Positions 38,401-48,723 of a DNA stretch of 64,000 nt are shown piece by piece. This stretch comes from Adineta vaga. Lineage: Eukaryota; Rotifera. The DNA lies in NCBI GenBank assembly GCA_021613535.1, contig CP075496.1:11470001-11534000 (forward strand), in the 5' to 3' direction. The position numbers and the translations under genes were made by a program. Every line of letters starts with the position of its first letter. Position 1 is the stretch's first letter. The notes beneath the pieces were generated by a model. That model saw only the letters and a program-made list of their open reading frames with translations, did no database searches and was not told the origin of the DNA.

Positions 38401-40368
38401 TAAAGATGAAAATAAACAAAAAGATTCTCATGATTATTCAAATCAACGTAGACGATCACATGATGATCATGATAATGAAGGCAAACATATAACTTCTTCT
38501 GACCGTGCATCACATTCATTGAATAAGAAAACTCAGTAAGATATTTTTCAGAATATTATTATGCATTCTTTTTTGTTTTATATAATAGACATGCAAATCA
38601 CCAGAGAAAAAGCTTTCTTCAACTCGAACAGTAACTCTCATTTCCAATCAAACAACAATATCAACAGAAAATCATACTGTAAAAAAGGAAATTGATGAAT
38701 CAATCGATACACTTAATGATGTACTAGATGAACCAACGCATAAACGTATGAAAATGGATTCAATTTCTTTACCATCACCACCGATCGATGAAGTGAATAA
38801 ACAAACAGTAACAGATTCAAATGATTTAGGTGTAAATTCAAGTATTACAGTTTCGATTGTTAATACTGTTCATGATTATCGACATGATCTCAATGGAAAA
38901 CTACGAACTTCATCTAGAACAAATTCTATTGTACATTTAACGGATAATTCCAAAGCTAAATCATCAGGTTCTCGTTCTCGTTCTCGTTCGCGTTCATCAT
39001 CAAAAGATCAGCATCGTCAGCAGCGATATCGATCACCATCATACAATTCTTCAAATAAACCTAGTAGAATTTCATCAGATTCCAATAAAAGATCAAGAAA
39101 TTATTCACCATTATCATCTTCATCTTCATCATCACGATCATCCTTACATGATAATCATCGTCGTTCACAACAAAGAGCAAATCGAACTGATTATTCATCA
39201 GAACGAAAACGATCCTTTGAATTATCCAATCGTCACCATTACCAATCTTCGAAACACTTATCCAATCGACATGAATTATTCAATGATAAATCTTATCATA
39301 ATCCTCTATCAAACATATATCCCCAACGAAGTGTAAATGATTTAATTCCACCAAATAATGTACATCATCTGTCACAACAACAACCAGTACGTCATAAAAG
39401 GTTTAATTATAATCATCAATCCGTTGCCGATCATCCACGTTTTGCTAATACAAATCCATTATCATCTCCAGCATCAATAATAGATAATAATTATCCAAAA
39501 TCACCACCACATTGTCGTCAACGACACAGTCCTTCACCCGTTGCCATGGTTGATCGAAAGTAAGAATAGGAAATAACGTTAATTTTTACGAGTAGAAAAT
39601 ATATTACTCAATAAGATCTCGTTCTTTTTTATTCGAAAACTTTATCATATTGCTTAGTCTATAGAATAGTTCATCTACTATAATAATATTTAGACAAATC
39701 TCATATCCAATACGATACAAAAAACAAACTTATATAAAACTTTTTTTCATGTGATTTCTTTTTCTAATCTTTTAATTTAGAATATATCATTATACCATTT
39801 TACATTCCGCTCGAACTCATAAATAGAAAACCAAAGGCGATGAACGTAAATGTATGTATTGCATTTGTATTCATATACAAATCTTGTTTTGTAATTTCGA
39901 TTCGTAAAACAAAAATGATTTAAATCAGTAAGAATAATTATTACAGTATAGTAGTTTCTTTTTTGCGTAGATAAAGCTTTACAAGATTTCTATGATTAAT
40001 AGAAAGCATGTTTATTAATAAACTTCTTTTGTTTTTTTTGTAGTGTAAATTCATCGTATAATAAAACTAATTATGTTGATCAAAATGAATCAAAAAAAGT
40101 ATTGTTTTCCAATTGTTTTGATTCGAAACCATCATATACAATTGAATGTTTACAAATGCTTCTACACAATAAAATCAATAGTTCATCTGAGCATTCAACA
40201 GAAACTTCTTCAATAAATGAAACAGTCAAATATTCTTCAACATCATTACAAAATCCTGATCTTTCTCTAAAAGTTAAATCGGATACAATTGTATCAAAAG
40301 CTAACCAAACGTTTTCGAGTAATGATAGTGAAAAATTGATAAATTTGATACAACAATCTAGAAAGTAA
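35410..40368 (+). CDS. TASOR-like protein with a DUF3715 (inactive PARP-like) domain
   Basis: About nine exons encode roughly 1,350-1,400 residues. The N-terminal exons (35410-36400) give 'KPFIIPKTHTSNK', 'KPDSRNVIELFEDI', 'ANDGLRCEQLSFPIDKLLGN', 'PKDGVHLSKRPDVLL' and 'PPQILPIAILWYDL'. They align in order with the DUF3715 pseudo-PARP domain of human TASOR (blocks FQIPRK, SPDSREFEDV, EKGLSVGHSKITTLGN, PAMGVYLSRYADLL, CPYAVVSFAY). A low-complexity middle follows, then a segment that could be a SPOC-like fold (about 36940-37290), a basic helical stretch, a Pro-rich part, an RS-rich region near 38960-39190 and a final exon at about 40043. TASOR scaffolds the HUSH complex that silences transposons and intronless foreign DNA in vertebrates; TASOR2 and TEX15 share the domain. 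The junction at about 38537-38630 could not be joined in frame. Confidence 0.72.
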
Positions 40369-41191
40369 TTGATAATTGTATTAATTACTTATTCTCTTTC
40401 ATTTTCTTTTTCTTGACTGTGTTATCGGATTAATCATTTATATTAAATTGATCGATTGGACGAATCCAACGACAGTGAACATAGTCAAAAAAGAATTTTT
40501 TTTTCTTTTGTTTTTCTTTCATTTTGTTCGTTGTGGTAGTTTAGACAAGTATTTGCTTTCCTTGTACGTGTATTGTATCTATTAATGTACAGAAGCGAAA
40601 TATGTATATGCTTGAATATTCATGTAACCGAGTGTTTCAAAAAAAAACCAAACTTGTTATAATAAAATAGTTGATAAAATACCTTCAATTTTGTATTTGA
40701 TGCATCGAGAATTATTCTATTGACCGACATATTTCATAACATTGACATTTCAACTTCACTTGATTAAACAAAGTATCTAGAAGTTCTTTCTTTTTTCTGT
40801 TTCGATTACGTCTCTAAGAACTATCTTGAACATACAAAAAAACATGTGTATCTCAATTAAAAACTTGAGAGGTAAATCACGTAATTTCTTTCAATCCATT
40901 ATTTGTCTTGAGAACGAATCTGTTCAAGTGTTATATTCACAATCATTGAACAAGTGTCAATCTTTTGCATATGTATAGTTCACATCAAGTGATTTTTCTT
41001 CTTTCTTTTCTTGTTCTCTTACTCGATCGACTCAAAGAAAACAAATGGCAGTCAATCAAATTTCATAGATGTATTATGTGTAGGGTGTACATATACGTCG
41101 TAAAATTTACACTATTCTGAAAAGGTTTCTTTATTTTCAAGGTTATTGTAAAAAAAAGTCGAAAAGGTATCTTGAAATACAAGTTCGATTT
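40369..41191. other. Intergenic, convergent 3' ends
   Basis: This non-coding AT-rich spacer lies between the ends of the TASOR-like gene and family member A. An AATAAAATAG near 40661 may be the plus-strand poly(A) site. Nothing else is recognised. Confidence 0.5.
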
Positions 41192-42956
41192 TCATAAGTC
41201 ATTTTGTATAAGTTCAATACATTGAAGTTGATGTGTACCATTAGCAATCAATATTTGATGAGTTCCATGTACTGTTAAAGCTCGTCCAGTATGAGATAAT
41301 TGAACAAATTCTTTTCTTCCATGACGATCAATAATCCATAATTTTTTTCTTCCATTTGTTAAAAAGAATTTTCCTTCATTATTAGCACGAATTTCATGAT
41401 CAATATCACATTCACCTAAATGTATTGTACATAATTCACGTAGATCGGATGTATCACAGAGTGTTAAATGAAAATGTTTTTTATATGTTGAAGAATTAAT
41501 TATTTGTTTAAATTGAAATACTGTTCCAATAAGATTTTCATGTATACAAAATGATGTACTATTATCCGAAAAACGTGAATAATCACTTAGATTAAATACT
41601 TTTATACAATGAAATGTTTTCGGTGAATAAACATGTAATTGACTTAAACGTGGTGTATCCGTCCAAAGCCAAAGAAAATTTCTATCAGCAGATAAACGAA
41701 CATATGACCAATGTTGTGTTAATTGCATTTGTATATCAATTGTTGAACTATCATTATTTGAATCGATTGTACATGTATAAAGACCTCTACGAGTTGCACA
41801 AACAAATTGTGATGAGCCAGGAGAATAGATTAAATCAAGTATAGGATAATGTGGCCATCGGCATGTAATTTCTTTAATTTTTTTATCATATGAAATATCT
41901 CGAACGTAACAAAGTAATTTTAATGTATCACAAAAATAAAGTACATGTTCACCATCACTTGCAATACGATCTACTTCATTTTGTGTTTTGATTGTACCCT
42001 GAGATATATAATGTGTACTTGAATATTGTTCGCTACTAAGACGATTACTTAATTCACTTGTTTCATCCAGTACAGAATAATATTCATCGTCATCAACATT
42101 AGAATTTAATTCAATTAACGAATCTGTTTGTATTTGTTTTGTTGAATAAATATTTTGATTAAGTTCTTCTATTTCAGTATCAACAACAATTTTTTCACTT
42201 TCATTTTCATTCGATTGACTGTAGGAACATTGTGCTGTGATTAATTTACCTGGTATTGATGAAGAAAAGTCTTTGGATGTTGAAGATGAATTTAATAATA
42301 ATTGACAATGTAAATCAAGTCGATTTCGTGGATATGTAAACATCTTTAATTTCATATTCGGTGAAGAAAATATATTGAGTCGATCTTCAAGTTCATTGAT
42401 TTGTTGACGTTGTTTTTCAAATTCAAATAGAATATTTGTTTTTACATTATCATATGTTCGAATATGTCGAGATTTCGTTGTTAATGGTTTGATATTTGTA
42501 ATGATATTTGTTATTGTAATCTACAAATGATTTTTCTTTTTTCTATGTAATAAATTTGAAAAGAGCAAAAAAAGATCTCACTTCAGCATCGAGAAATTGT
42601 TGTTTAACATAATCAATACTTTCATTTCGAAGATTTTGTAGATCAGTGAAAACTTCATCAAAAGCTGAATTAATATTTCTTATACAATGTTGTTCAAATG
42701 TTGCAAGTAATTCACGTTTATTTGAAAATAAATTTGATAATTGTAGAAAACGTTTTTGTACGTCTGAATATTCTTCAATTAATTGACTTGTATGTTTTTC
42801 AAAGCAATCATAACACATAGAGACATGACAATGATCACAAGTGAATGATGATAAACGTTTCTTTCCATTGATTGATGATGTTATTGAACATGTTTGACAA
42901 TACTGATCGGCAGATAGAAATAATTCCGAATGTGTATTTATCATTGTTTGTAACAT
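41192..42956 (-). CDS. Family member A: B-box-type zinc finger, coiled coil and propeller-like C-terminus
   Basis: The ATG at 42956 opens a short leader followed by a B-box-like zinc-binding pattern. 'YCQTC', 'FTCDHCHVSMCYDCFEKH' give Cx2C, Cx2C, Cx2C and a terminal His. A helical, probably coiled-coil region follows. A phase-0 intron (about 42582 to 42530) lies after 'LDAE' and before 'ITITNII'. The second exon (to 41192) contains an acidic linker and about 270 residues with repeated short beta-strand patterns ('DGEHVLYFCDTLKLLCYV', 'SSQFVCATRRGLYTCTI', 'RNFLWLWTDTPRLSQLHVYS'), as in an NHL/WD-type propeller. The layout recalls TRIM proteins without a RING. It is related to members B and C by C-terminus and intron position. 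No named orthologue was recognised. Confidence 0.7.
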
Positions 42957-43317
42957 TCTTTTTTGAAGTAAATTTACCGTTGAAATTGTTCAAAAAGAAG
43001 AAGAAAAGTAAAGTGTTGCTGTCGTATGAATTTCTTGTTCTCTTACTTGTTTGATTAGTGGGTGGTGGAAGAAAAGAAGAAGAAGAAGAAGAAGTAATAA
43101 AAGAGAAGTGAATAACAACAAAAGTTGGTATAGTCGTAATAATCAACAATTTACATTTGAGTAAAAGAATTTCTTTTCTCATATCCTTTCTGTTCTCTCT
43201 TTTGAAATTAGAATGCAGAAAATTGAATTTTTTACTATTCTATTCGAAGTACAATACAAGAAGAAGAAAAAAAACATTTTATCATATTAAAAAGAATATT
43301 TTAACACGATATGAAAA
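42957..43317. other. Intergenic region
   Basis: This short spacer lies between family member A and the serpin-like gene. Open frames here overlap (AAG)n and poly-T tracts and look spurious. Confidence 0.45.
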
Positions 43318-44662
43318 CTATTGTGTATTAAGTTTGGGAGAAAAACTTGTTTGTCGTGTTTTTGAATGAATTTTTGGACTTAACATATGTCCAAGAAATA
43401 AATACGAATCATCATATGTTATTAAAAATATAAATGGATGATTAGCAAAGAATACCCATGGTGTTATGGGTGATAGATCGATGGAATGTAAGCATTGTCT
43501 TGATGATTGTTTGGATCTATCGAGAGTCATATCAAGAACAAAATGTACGAGAGAATATGCTGCAGCTATCGAAAATAGAAAATTCAGAAACAAACGTTCG
43601 AGTATGATAACATACATAAATGATTAGTTTCATTTTGTTTAGTTAGATTGTTTAGATTATATATATCATGAAACATTTTTAATGATTCAGTAAGATTCAT
43701 ATCGATATCCATGGAAATATTAGGTATACAAACACTAATAAAGGCTAGAGAAAATGGTAGTTGAAGATATTCATTTAGATTAGCATAGAGATGAACAAGA
43801 TCGGATGAACATCTAAGATGAAGAAAAGATTTGGAATTTTGTTTTTGAATTAGTAAGAAAAATCACCGTGGAAGCAAAAGAATTAATTTCATTTGAATAC
43901 CATTGTAAGTTTGACCCGGTATTTCAATCTTTTGAAATGTTTGATGAAAAGCAATACGAAAAAAACCTTTCGTAAAGTAGAATTCTGTTTCAGTTGATAA
44001 ATGAAGATTTGAATGAAATTTTAATGACCTGAATATTTATAAAAGAACTTTCGTTTACTACTCATCTGTTTTGTTTTTCATTACCCAAGTTGTTCCCAAT
44101 ATTCACTTTTCAATGGTCGAAATATCAATGAACTACATGAAATTAACGTAATAGATTCGATGATTATTTGATTAAGAAATTTTTGTGATGATTGAAATGT
44201 TTGATCAGAAAAATGATTTAATAGTTGATTTAAAATCTTCTTTCTCTCTTCGAAATCAGTTAGATTATATCGATGAAATTCTGTATTAAAATCTTTGCTC
44301 GTGTCTTCCTACAAAACACATTTATTTGTATATAGTTTGTAGTTAATTTTAATCTTACATACATTGAAGTCATTGTCAAATGATTCAATTGAATTTTGAT
44401 TAAGAAGAAAATAATTATAGAATTGAAATGAAATGTTTTTCTTCAATTTATTGATCAAGGTTTTATCAGAAAATGTTATTGATTGAAATGCTATTTCAAT
44501 AGCTATTGGACATAGCAATGCATTGTCATCTCGAAGAGTTAATAAACATTGTTTACTCAATCGTGTTGGTATATCATTCTAAATGTTCATGATAGCAAGG
44601 GAATATTTCGTATAAAATTCTATTCAAAAATATTTACTAACGAGTGTATCTTGATCTGACAT
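43318..44662 (-). CDS. Divergent serpin-like protein
   Basis: The ATG at 44662 starts a short exon ('MSDQDTL'), joined to 'NDIPTRLSKQCLLTLRDDNA' and 'LLCPIAIEIAFQSITF', which resembles the serpin N-terminal helices (the P-L-S-I-x-x-A block). Later exons give 'SLAFISVCIPNISMDIDMNL', matching serpin strand 's6A-helix I' patterns. The last exon (43565-43318) has 'PWVFFANHPFIFLITYDDSY' then 'LFLGHMLSPK', the C-terminal serpin signature. A 50-nt intron at 43566-43615 with good splice sites joins 'NETNHL' to 'AAYSLVHFVLDM'. The spliced protein is clearly shorter than a standard 370-residue serpin and lacks the usual Glu/Gly/Thr hinge before the reactive loop, so it may not inhibit proteases. No signal peptide is seen. 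Confidence 0.6.
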
Positions 44663-44733
44663 AGATATTAAAACGAAAAGAAACAAAACGCGCTTTTCCT
44701 AAAAGAAAAAAGAACGATATATATATTTGTTCA

Positions 44734-45057
44734 ATGCCGTATCGCGTTGATTCATCTGCTACATGGAAACGTCAAGAAAGTCAGTCTTCTATGTCTACAC
44801 AAAGTAATGGTGAAATTTCGAAAGTTACAATTGGTGTTTGGATACGTCGTTTTGTTCTTTTCATTTTTCTACTGTTATTTATCATGCCTTTGGCATTACT
44901 ATTAACACCCTGGTGGATATGGTTACAACCATTTGAAAGACTATGTCCTAATCTAATGTATGGTTATTATCGTATTGTTACATGGCCATTAACTTTAAGT
45001 CAAAAGATTCGATCTTACCAACAGTCTGATCATTTTATTGAAAGATTAAAATATTAA
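44734..45057 (+). CDS. Small membrane protein, unknown function
   Basis: A single exon encodes 107 residues. The first 30 are polar and Ser/Gln-rich; a strong hydrophobic segment follows ('FVLFIFLLLFIMPLALLLTP'), then a Trp-rich stretch ('WWIWLQPFERLCP') and a basic C-terminus. The gene has an uninterrupted frame and a good ATG, and it is tail-to-tail with gamma-glutamyl hydrolase, with only 23 nt between stop codons. I do not recognise the family. Confidence 0.55.
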   Translation: MPYRVDSSATWKRQESQSSMSTQSNGEISKVTIGVWIRRFVLFIFLLLFIMPLALLLTPWWIWLQPFERLCPNLMYGYYRIVTWPLTLSQKIRSYQQSDHFIERLKY

Positions 45058-45080
45058 ATGGTCTACTTGAAGAGAAGATA

Positions 45081-46428
45081 TTATGAAGAGAAAAAATATA
45101 ATTGTTGAAAATGTGATTCATCTAAACCCATGAATTCAGGTGTATATTGATAGATAAGATATTTTAATTCATCTGCTAATGAATCGAAATGATTGGGATT
45201 TTGACGTGCTTGTGCAGAAAAGAAATTCGCTGTATATTGCATGACTTCGATAGCATCTTTTGAATGAGGAATAGTTGTATTCATTCGCCATTCAAATGCA
45301 TTTTTTTCCGGATGCCATTGAACACCAAAAATTGGATAACGACGACCTGTATATATAAAAATAAGATATGAATAAGGAGTTAAAACTTTAAATGATATGT
45401 ACTTTCGATAGTAGAAACAAATGTTCGATTTTCCAAATCATAACTTATTGTTAACATTTTATAGAAGTTTGACAAGACAGGATCAGCTGTAAAATTCTTG
45501 ATTAATAAAAATGAAAATGAAAATTTTCGATAGAAATTCGAGAACGTCGAATACTTACTTCTGGTCGCATACAAAAATCATGATAATTAGATGTAGTTGG
45601 CTTATTTAATAACGAATCTTTTACATTCGATGGTAAGGATGATCCTAACAATCGACTTTGGTTGGCTTCTATTCGTGATGAAAAATACAGATAAAAACTA
45701 GATTGTAATTTCATAGAATTAAAACCTTTCATGAAGATTAGTTCTGTAGCAAAATCATTTCCTTTACATGTATCTAATATATCTGTAGAATGTCTAGTTA
45801 ACATAAGTAATACTTCAAAACCGAGACATGTTCCCCAGATCGGAAAACTTTTTTGTGTTTGATCAAATGCCTAAAAAGAAAATTTATCATTTAGTTCAAA
45901 ATTCATATTTCAATTTACTTTCAATGACCAAGTATAAAACAGATTTGCCACGTAAAAATATTCATCAGTAAATTCACCACCAGGAAGTAATACTCTAAAC
46001 AACATAGAAATGAAATTTCTGTTGATTTTTAACTTTTTATTAATGAATAAACCCATTGAGTGAATTGAATAAATGTGAATAATATTCTATCGATTGATTC
46101 ATTCTTTAAGATTAAAAGAAAATTACTATTAGATTGTAATAAAAGATCATTTATCATCTCATACAAAACAGGTACAACTTGTGCGCCAGTAGCTTCAATA
46201 TATTTGACGTATGAAGCTGCGATATAAGCTGTACGATTGGGTTTTTGCCATGTCGATGGAACTGCTTGACTTAAAATACCTAAATTATATACATAATTAC
46301 ATCTGATTACTTGATTAATCTGATTGTTTACCAATAATTGGTCGAGTATTTTCATTCAATGAATAGGACAATACGTTGTCAATACCGGTTTGTGAGATAA
46401 GTAAAATTGCCAATACCAAATTGATCAT
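45081..46428 (-). CDS. GGH: Gamma-glutamyl hydrolase
   Basis: The ATG at 46428 begins a signal peptide ('MINLVLAILLISQTGIDNVL'). The mature part starts 'RPIIGILSQAVPS', and 'AAYVKYIEATGAQVVPV'-like sequence follows. The nucleophile cysteine lies in 'FPIWGTCLGFEVLLML', preceded by 'LLPGGEF', and the catalytic histidine is in 'FGVQWHPEKNAFEW'. These are the class I glutamine-amidotransferase-like residues of GGH. The enzyme trims polyglutamate chains from folates in lysosomes or after secretion. The C-terminal segment with 'YTPEFMGLDESHFQQLYFF' is also typical. At least six short exons are present. MTHFSD, another folate-fold gene, lies 13 kb away, but there is no sign that the two are linked in function. 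Confidence 0.93.
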
Positions 46429-46567
46429 TGTTATTCAATCTAAAATCAAATTCAATCGTTTTTCTTGTTTTCTATTACAAATTTCCAATGAAAGCACTGA
46501 TTTTTCTGACAAGAGGATTGCAATTCTTTTCTTTTCTACTACTTATAAAAAACAAGATTAGAAATGA

Positions 46568-48406
46568 CTACTGTTGTATCTTTCGATATTTAATCATTTG
46601 AATAGCAGAACCAGCATTAACATTGATCAATAATAGATCTTGATTATTAATAATACACATCTGAAAGAGATTGAAAGATCTGTTCTAGCATCATGAGATA
46701 TATCCAATATTTTCTCCTTTACTTCTGTTTGATTTGTATAGAATGTTTTTTTTGCTATGTGTGTAGTTTCGTTTTGATCAATTGCAATAATCCAAAGAAT
46801 CTTTTCATCACTAAGAGCAAAGAAGATATTCGAATGTGAAAGACATTTCATTGAATAAATATTTAAACAATCATTTAAATCAATCGTATAACGTAATTCT
46901 AATGTATCAATATCGAATAGAAGTAATGATGTTTTCTTTGGAGTAATATATGGAAAACAGGAGATAAGTACATTATATTTGTCTGTAAATGCAATTAAAG
47001 TATTTGTACAACAAAATATCGGACTATTGATCTAAATATAAAAAAAGAACATTATGATATACTGAATTTCAATCTACGGGAAAAAAAACTCGTATCAAAT
47101 AGTTAACAAAAGTTAACGGATAACAAGTGATGATATTTCACTGTTGATTTAATATCTAAAGAATGACTAGGAAAGAAACAAATGTGTCTGATATCTTGTG
47201 ACTATCTAGATAACATTCTTTGTCTTATTGTAAATAGAAATTAGTTTTTTGTTTTGTATTATTTACTATACCGGTAATTGTTTGTTAGTTAAATTATCAA
47301 ATGTTTTTTCTCGATTGAATTGATAATCATAAATTTCAATTGAACTTGATTGTTGTTCAGTTATGTAAAGTAAAATATTACAATCATTACATGCAATTCG
47401 AGTCAGCTGAAGTTTTTTCAAAACAAGGACTTGATTGACAAGTATTGGATTCGTTCGTGAGGAACGATTATATTGAATAGTATATATCGAATGATGAGAT
47501 AGAGCAACATATCGATCAATAGATGAACACCTTAGAATAATATTGATAGTAATCTAATTTATTTGAAGAAAAAGATTTTACCATAGAATATCAATAATTG
47601 GTTCATATTTCCATTTTATATCTCCTTGAAATTGTCCAGTAACAAGAATAAAATGTAGAAAATGATTATGATTGTTATAGCAGAGAATTACATGTGAATT
47701 CGATGCAATTAAAGATATTTGAAAACGAGTATGAATTATATTGGCAAATTTCCAATATTTACCTATATCAATATTATTATTCAGATCATCTGTTGAACAG
47801 ACTGATAATGATGATGATGATGATATGCGTATTTCTGGTATGTGTGATGAAGTACTCATTTTGGATGAATGTCGATCAGAGATGATTGAGGATGGTGGAT
47901 CGAGTATATTTGATCTTGAGGGTTCTGGACACATTTCTTTCATTGATAGATTAAATGATTTGAAGCGAAAGCTAATTTGAACGAATTTGGAAAGATAGTT
48001 TTGTAATTTAACAAATAACAATTGTTCATTTGGTGGATCATCAGATGAAGATATACTTGATAATGTTTCATAGAAATCATTTTGTAATACTTGGATTTCT
48101 GTTAAAAGATAGTTTAAATGAATCTAAATAATTTCACATAAATCAGAGTTGCTACTACATATAGATACTTATTATTCCAGAAGAATCACTTACTTGTTGA
48201 TTTTGATAGTTAGTATGAAGTGTTGATAATTTTTGTTTATTACCAACTAAATGTGTAAAATGTAAACATTGATCAATACCAAATCGAGCTAATTTAGTCA
48301 AAAATTCACTGAGATAATCATGACTTATTGTATCATCACGTGAATATGATGTTAATATATCTGACATTTTCGAATAAATATAAAAATAATCTAAAAAATC
48401 TTTCAT
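46568..48406 (-). CDS. Family member B: coiled coil and propeller-like protein
   Basis: Exons run from about 48406 to the stop at 46568. The start is either 48406 or the in-frame ATG at 48367 ('MSDILTSYSRDDTISHDYLS'), which follows an acceptor-like ttttttag. A helical N-terminal part ends at 'NYQNQQ', where a phase-0 intron precedes 'IHLNYLLTEIQVLQNDF'. A Ser-rich linker and a propeller-like C-terminal half follow ('NSHVILCYNNHNHFLHFI', 'CSSIDRYVALSHHSIYTIQY', 'SNIFFALSDEKILWIIAI'). The last residues, 'MCIINNQDLLLINVNAG' then 'IQMIKYRKIQQ', align with the end of member C ('CMINDHEVFILRSECSIQTL' then 'QYRNIR'). It lacks the B-box seen in member A. Confidence 0.62.
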
Positions 48407-48723
48407 AGAAAATTTCTAAAGAAGTAATATCCTGCCATATATCTATAGCTCATCAATATGTCTCTTCATTTCATTCATAGACATTATCACAATGCTCAAA
48501 GTTTGAAGACAACACAAAGCTATGCTAAACTTTATAGTTGATTAGATGTTGAACATGTCCTTGGTTTTACAGCGATGAAATAAAGAAAAATCTATATTTA
48601 ATTTCGCTTTGGTTTACTAACAAACTGTTCAAAACAAAAAAACAGAACAAAAAAAAGATCCTTCAAAAATTGTTCAAAACAAATAACAAAAAATATATAA
48701 GTTTATATATCTGCTATTATCTT
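48407..48723. other. Intergenic region between members B and C
   Basis: This short AT-rich spacer should hold the promoter of member B and the 3' end of member C. No gene is seen. Confidence 0.45.

Noticed and set aside
42835-43182. A 115-codon minus-strand frame overlapping the start of family member A.
   Set aside because: It uses another frame over the B-box exon and runs into poly-T and (AAG)n tracts.
43566-43615. A frameshift in the serpin-like gene, suggested by serpin-like residues in two frames.
   Set aside because: A 50-nt intron with a gtatgt donor, a pyrimidine-rich end and cgatag acceptor joins the two exons in frame, so no missing base is needed.
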